Source: Kribbella flavida DSM 17836
Lineage (GTDB): Bacteria; Actinomycetota; Actinomycetes; Propionibacteriales; Kribbellaceae
DNA: 64,000 nucleotides
NCBI RefSeq assembly: GCF_000024345.1
Contig: NC_013729.1
Span: 2,356,001-2,420,000 of the forward strand
Direction of reading: 5' to 3'
Shown here piece after piece: positions 62,588 through 64,000 of the stretch. The notes under the pieces are model-generated. The model was not told where the DNA came from. It searched no databases and saw nothing but the letters and a program-made list of their open reading frames with translations. Every line of letters starts with the position of its first letter. The first letter of the stretch is position 1. The position numbers and the translations under genes were made by a program.

Positions 62588-63815
62588 ATCGGAGCGGGCT
62601 GCCGGGCGGGTGAGGAGCGGGTGGGGGAAGGGGGCAGGTGGGGGGTGAGGTGCGGAGCCAGAGGTCCTGGCGTTCGACCACGCGGAAGCCGAGCTGCTGG
62701 TTCACCGCGAGCATCGGGTGGTTCGCCTCGGCGTTCCAGGTGTGGACCGTGCCGGGGGCGTCGCGCGCCGAGCGGGTCGCCGCCTGCAGGTTCGCGGCCT
62801 TGAGCGCGATTCCGAGCCGCCGGCCCCGGTGCTCGCGGCGTACGAGTGTCGACCGCTGCTCGAACTGCCCCGGCCGCGTCGGGGTCCCGGCGAGCTCCGT
62901 GAACCCCACCAGCACCCCGCCCGCGGCGGCGACCGTCGTCCATCCGGTCCGGCCGTGCTCGCGCCGATGGGCTTCGGCCGTGCGCAGCCGTTCGACCGTC
63001 CAGCGCTTCGGTTCGATCGCCAGCTCGTCGAGCGGGACCTCCTGATCCACCAGGCCGAGCAACCCGCAGTACTCGTCGACGTACTGCGCCGGGCACGCGT
63101 CCGGCCAGCTGATCAGCTCGTACTCCCGGTGGTACGGCGCCGCTTCGGCCGCGAGCGCTTCCAGACGGTCCGTGGGCAGGTCGAGAACGAGGTGCAGCGC
63201 GGAGTACTGGCGAGTGAAGCCGTGCGCCTCGGCGAAGGCCGGACCCGGGACCGGGCCCGCGGCGGCGTACGGGGTGAAGGTCTCGCCGAGTACGACGGTG
63301 CGGTGGTCGGCGGCGGCCTGCTGGCGTACGGCGTCGAGCAGGAGCGTGCCGGCGCCTCGACGACGGGCCGACGGGAGAACGGCGAGGTCAGCGACGAGCA
63401 GATGCCGGTTCTCGGACTGGGAGAAGGTCAGCCAGGCAGCTCCGACCACCCGCGAGCCGTCGACACACGCGAAGCACGCGAACCGGTACTCCGGCGGTGG
63501 ATCCCGCAGCAACGTCTCCGCCTCGGCCCGAGGGAGCAGCGTCGGGAACTCCCGCAGCGAAGCAACCTCCTCCAACACCGCGTACGCCGAAGCCAGGTCG
63601 ACGCGGCCCACCACGGATGCCGCCGACGGGTCGACGCCGGGCGTGGCGGGTGCCGCGTCGCTACCAGCCGACGGGATGTCGCCGGCCGTCGCCAACGGGT
63701 CGGCGCCGTTCCCCGCGGGCGCCGCCGAGGCGCCGCCGCCGTCCCTCGCCGGTCCCGCCGACCCCTCGCCGTACACCGCCGACGGGTGGCCCGGGGTGAC
63801 GCGGGTGACCCGCAT
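62400..63815 (-). CDS. GNAT family N-acetyltransferase with two GNAT domains and repeat-derived tail
   Basis: 471 residues from the ATG at 63815. Residues 1-70 are Ala/Gly/Pro-rich low complexity. The first GNAT domain has LVADLAVLPSARRRGAGTLLL, the second RSTLVRREHRGRRLGIALKAANL and VHTWNAEANHPMLAVNQQLGF. By comparison with the paralogue at 58514 the natural end should be near residue 390. The last 85 or so residues are a Pro-rich linker and repeats of 21 residues (WVNPSDDWLAPQNPLGQP type) translated from the 63-bp array; the stop lies inside the first unit. The start is 3 bp after the pheA stop, so the two share a transcript. Confidence 0.82.
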   Translation of the reverse strand: MRVTRVTPGHPSAVYGEGSAGPARDGGGASAAPAGNGADPLATAGDIPSAGSDAAPATPGVDPSAASVVGRVDLASAYAVLEEVASLREFPTLLPRAEAETLLRDPPPEYRFACFACVDGSRVVGAAWLTFSQSENRHLLVADLAVLPSARRRGAGTLLLDAVRQQAAADHRTVVLGETFTPYAAAGPVPGPAFAEAHGFTRQYSALHLVLDLPTDRLEALAAEAAPYHREYELISWPDACPAQYVDEYCGLLGLVDQEVPLDELAIEPKRWTVERLRTAEAHRREHGRTGWTTVAAAGGVLVGFTELAGTPTRPGQFEQRSTLVRREHRGRRLGIALKAANLQAATRSARDAPGTVHTWNAEANHPMLAVNQQLGFRVVERQDLWLRTSPPTCPLPPPAPHPPGSPLRWVNPSDDWLAPQNPLGQPCTSRANPADEWSPHRNLLGPPRVAWVNPPGKRLAHRILLGQPCV

Positions 63816-63818
63816 CGG

Positions 63819-64000
63819 TCAGTGGTGGGGGCGGAGGGCGCGGTTGGCGGCCGGTTCGGCGATGCGGTCGCGGAAGGGGTGCGCGGGGTAGACGCCGAGC
63901 AGGCGGACCTCGACCGAGAAGAAGGCGAGCTCCTCCAGCGCGAGGGCGACGTTCGGGTCCTCGGGGTGGCCCTCGACGTCGGCGTAGAACTGGGTGGCGA
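63819..64000 (-). CDS. pheA: Prephenate dehydratase, C-terminal end
   Basis: Only the last 60 codons are in the window. The sequence, FYADVEGHPEDPNVALALEEL then VRLLGVYPAHPFRDR, is the C-terminal part of the ACT regulatory domain of prephenate dehydratase, which converts prephenate to phenylpyruvate in phenylalanine synthesis and is feedback-inhibited through this domain. The catalytic part lies beyond 64000. Confidence 0.88.
   Translation of the reverse strand, partial: ATQFYADVEGHPEDPNVALALEELAFFSVEVRLLGVYPAHPFRDRIAEPAANRALRPHH

Overview
This is a high-GC (about 70%) actinobacterial chromosome segment. It carries a block of core genes in the order familiar from Streptomyces, Nocardioides and Kribbella: tig, clpP1, clpP2, clpX, valS, folC, a DUF4233 gene, ndk, mreB, mreC, mreD, mrdA, rodA and a TIGR03960-type radical SAM gene. 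GTG starts are frequent and leaderless-looking promoters occur. The AfsR-like SARP regulator, the large secreted proteins and the many small accessory enzymes fit a soil actinomycete of the Propionibacteriales. A Kribbella-like genus is my best inference, not a proof.

Layout. 1-13.0 kb is accessory: the end of a quinone oxidoreductase gene, two half-ABC exporters (one with a degenerate catalytic site), methyltransferase/Nudix genes, a pentapeptide-DinB fusion, a terpene-cyclase-fold protein, a lipoprotein, a YCII protein and a 2H phosphoesterase. 12.3-13.08 kb is a scar of an integrative element: a tRNA-Gly gene and a 42-bp copy of its 3' half, 692 bp apart. 13.2-28.2 kb is the first half of the core block, from tRNA-Pro and tig to ndk. 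It is interrupted by an aldo/keto reductase, a secreted peptidase and a large low-complexity membrane protein, and valS points against folC. 28.2-43.8 kb is an accessory island between ndk and mreB. It holds an O-acetylation pair (MBOAT and AlgX-like), a SARP regulator with a candidate operator, a secreted LamG protein and a 2042-residue RHS protein ending in a lytic-transglycosylase domain. 44.0-49.7 kb is the mre/rod elongasome operon. 49.7-54.7 kb is a second accessory stretch (HxlR/RidA, Lrp/DUF2000, AlkZ-like, asparaginase, alpha/beta hydrolase). 54.8-64 kb holds the radical SAM gene, a tyrosine phosphatase-HAD fusion, two double-GNAT acetyltransferases around a secreted subtilisin, a family of 63-bp palindromic repeats, and the end of pheA.

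How the genes work together. Tig, ClpP1P2 and ClpX form the folding and proteolysis module. ValS, FolC and Ndk are housekeeping enzymes. MreBCD, PBP2 and RodA build the lateral wall. The RHS protein's peptidoglycan-cleaving tip and the MBOAT/AlgX pair also act on the envelope, so wall synthesis and wall modification genes sit side by side. The least expected structures are the 63-bp repeats that extend a GNAT reading frame by 21-residue units, the RHS-transglycosylase protein without an adjacent immunity gene, the phosphatase fused to a HAD domain that seems to lack its cap, the tRNA-Gly element scar, and three SARP-type heptamers at 11-bp spacing before the SARP gene.
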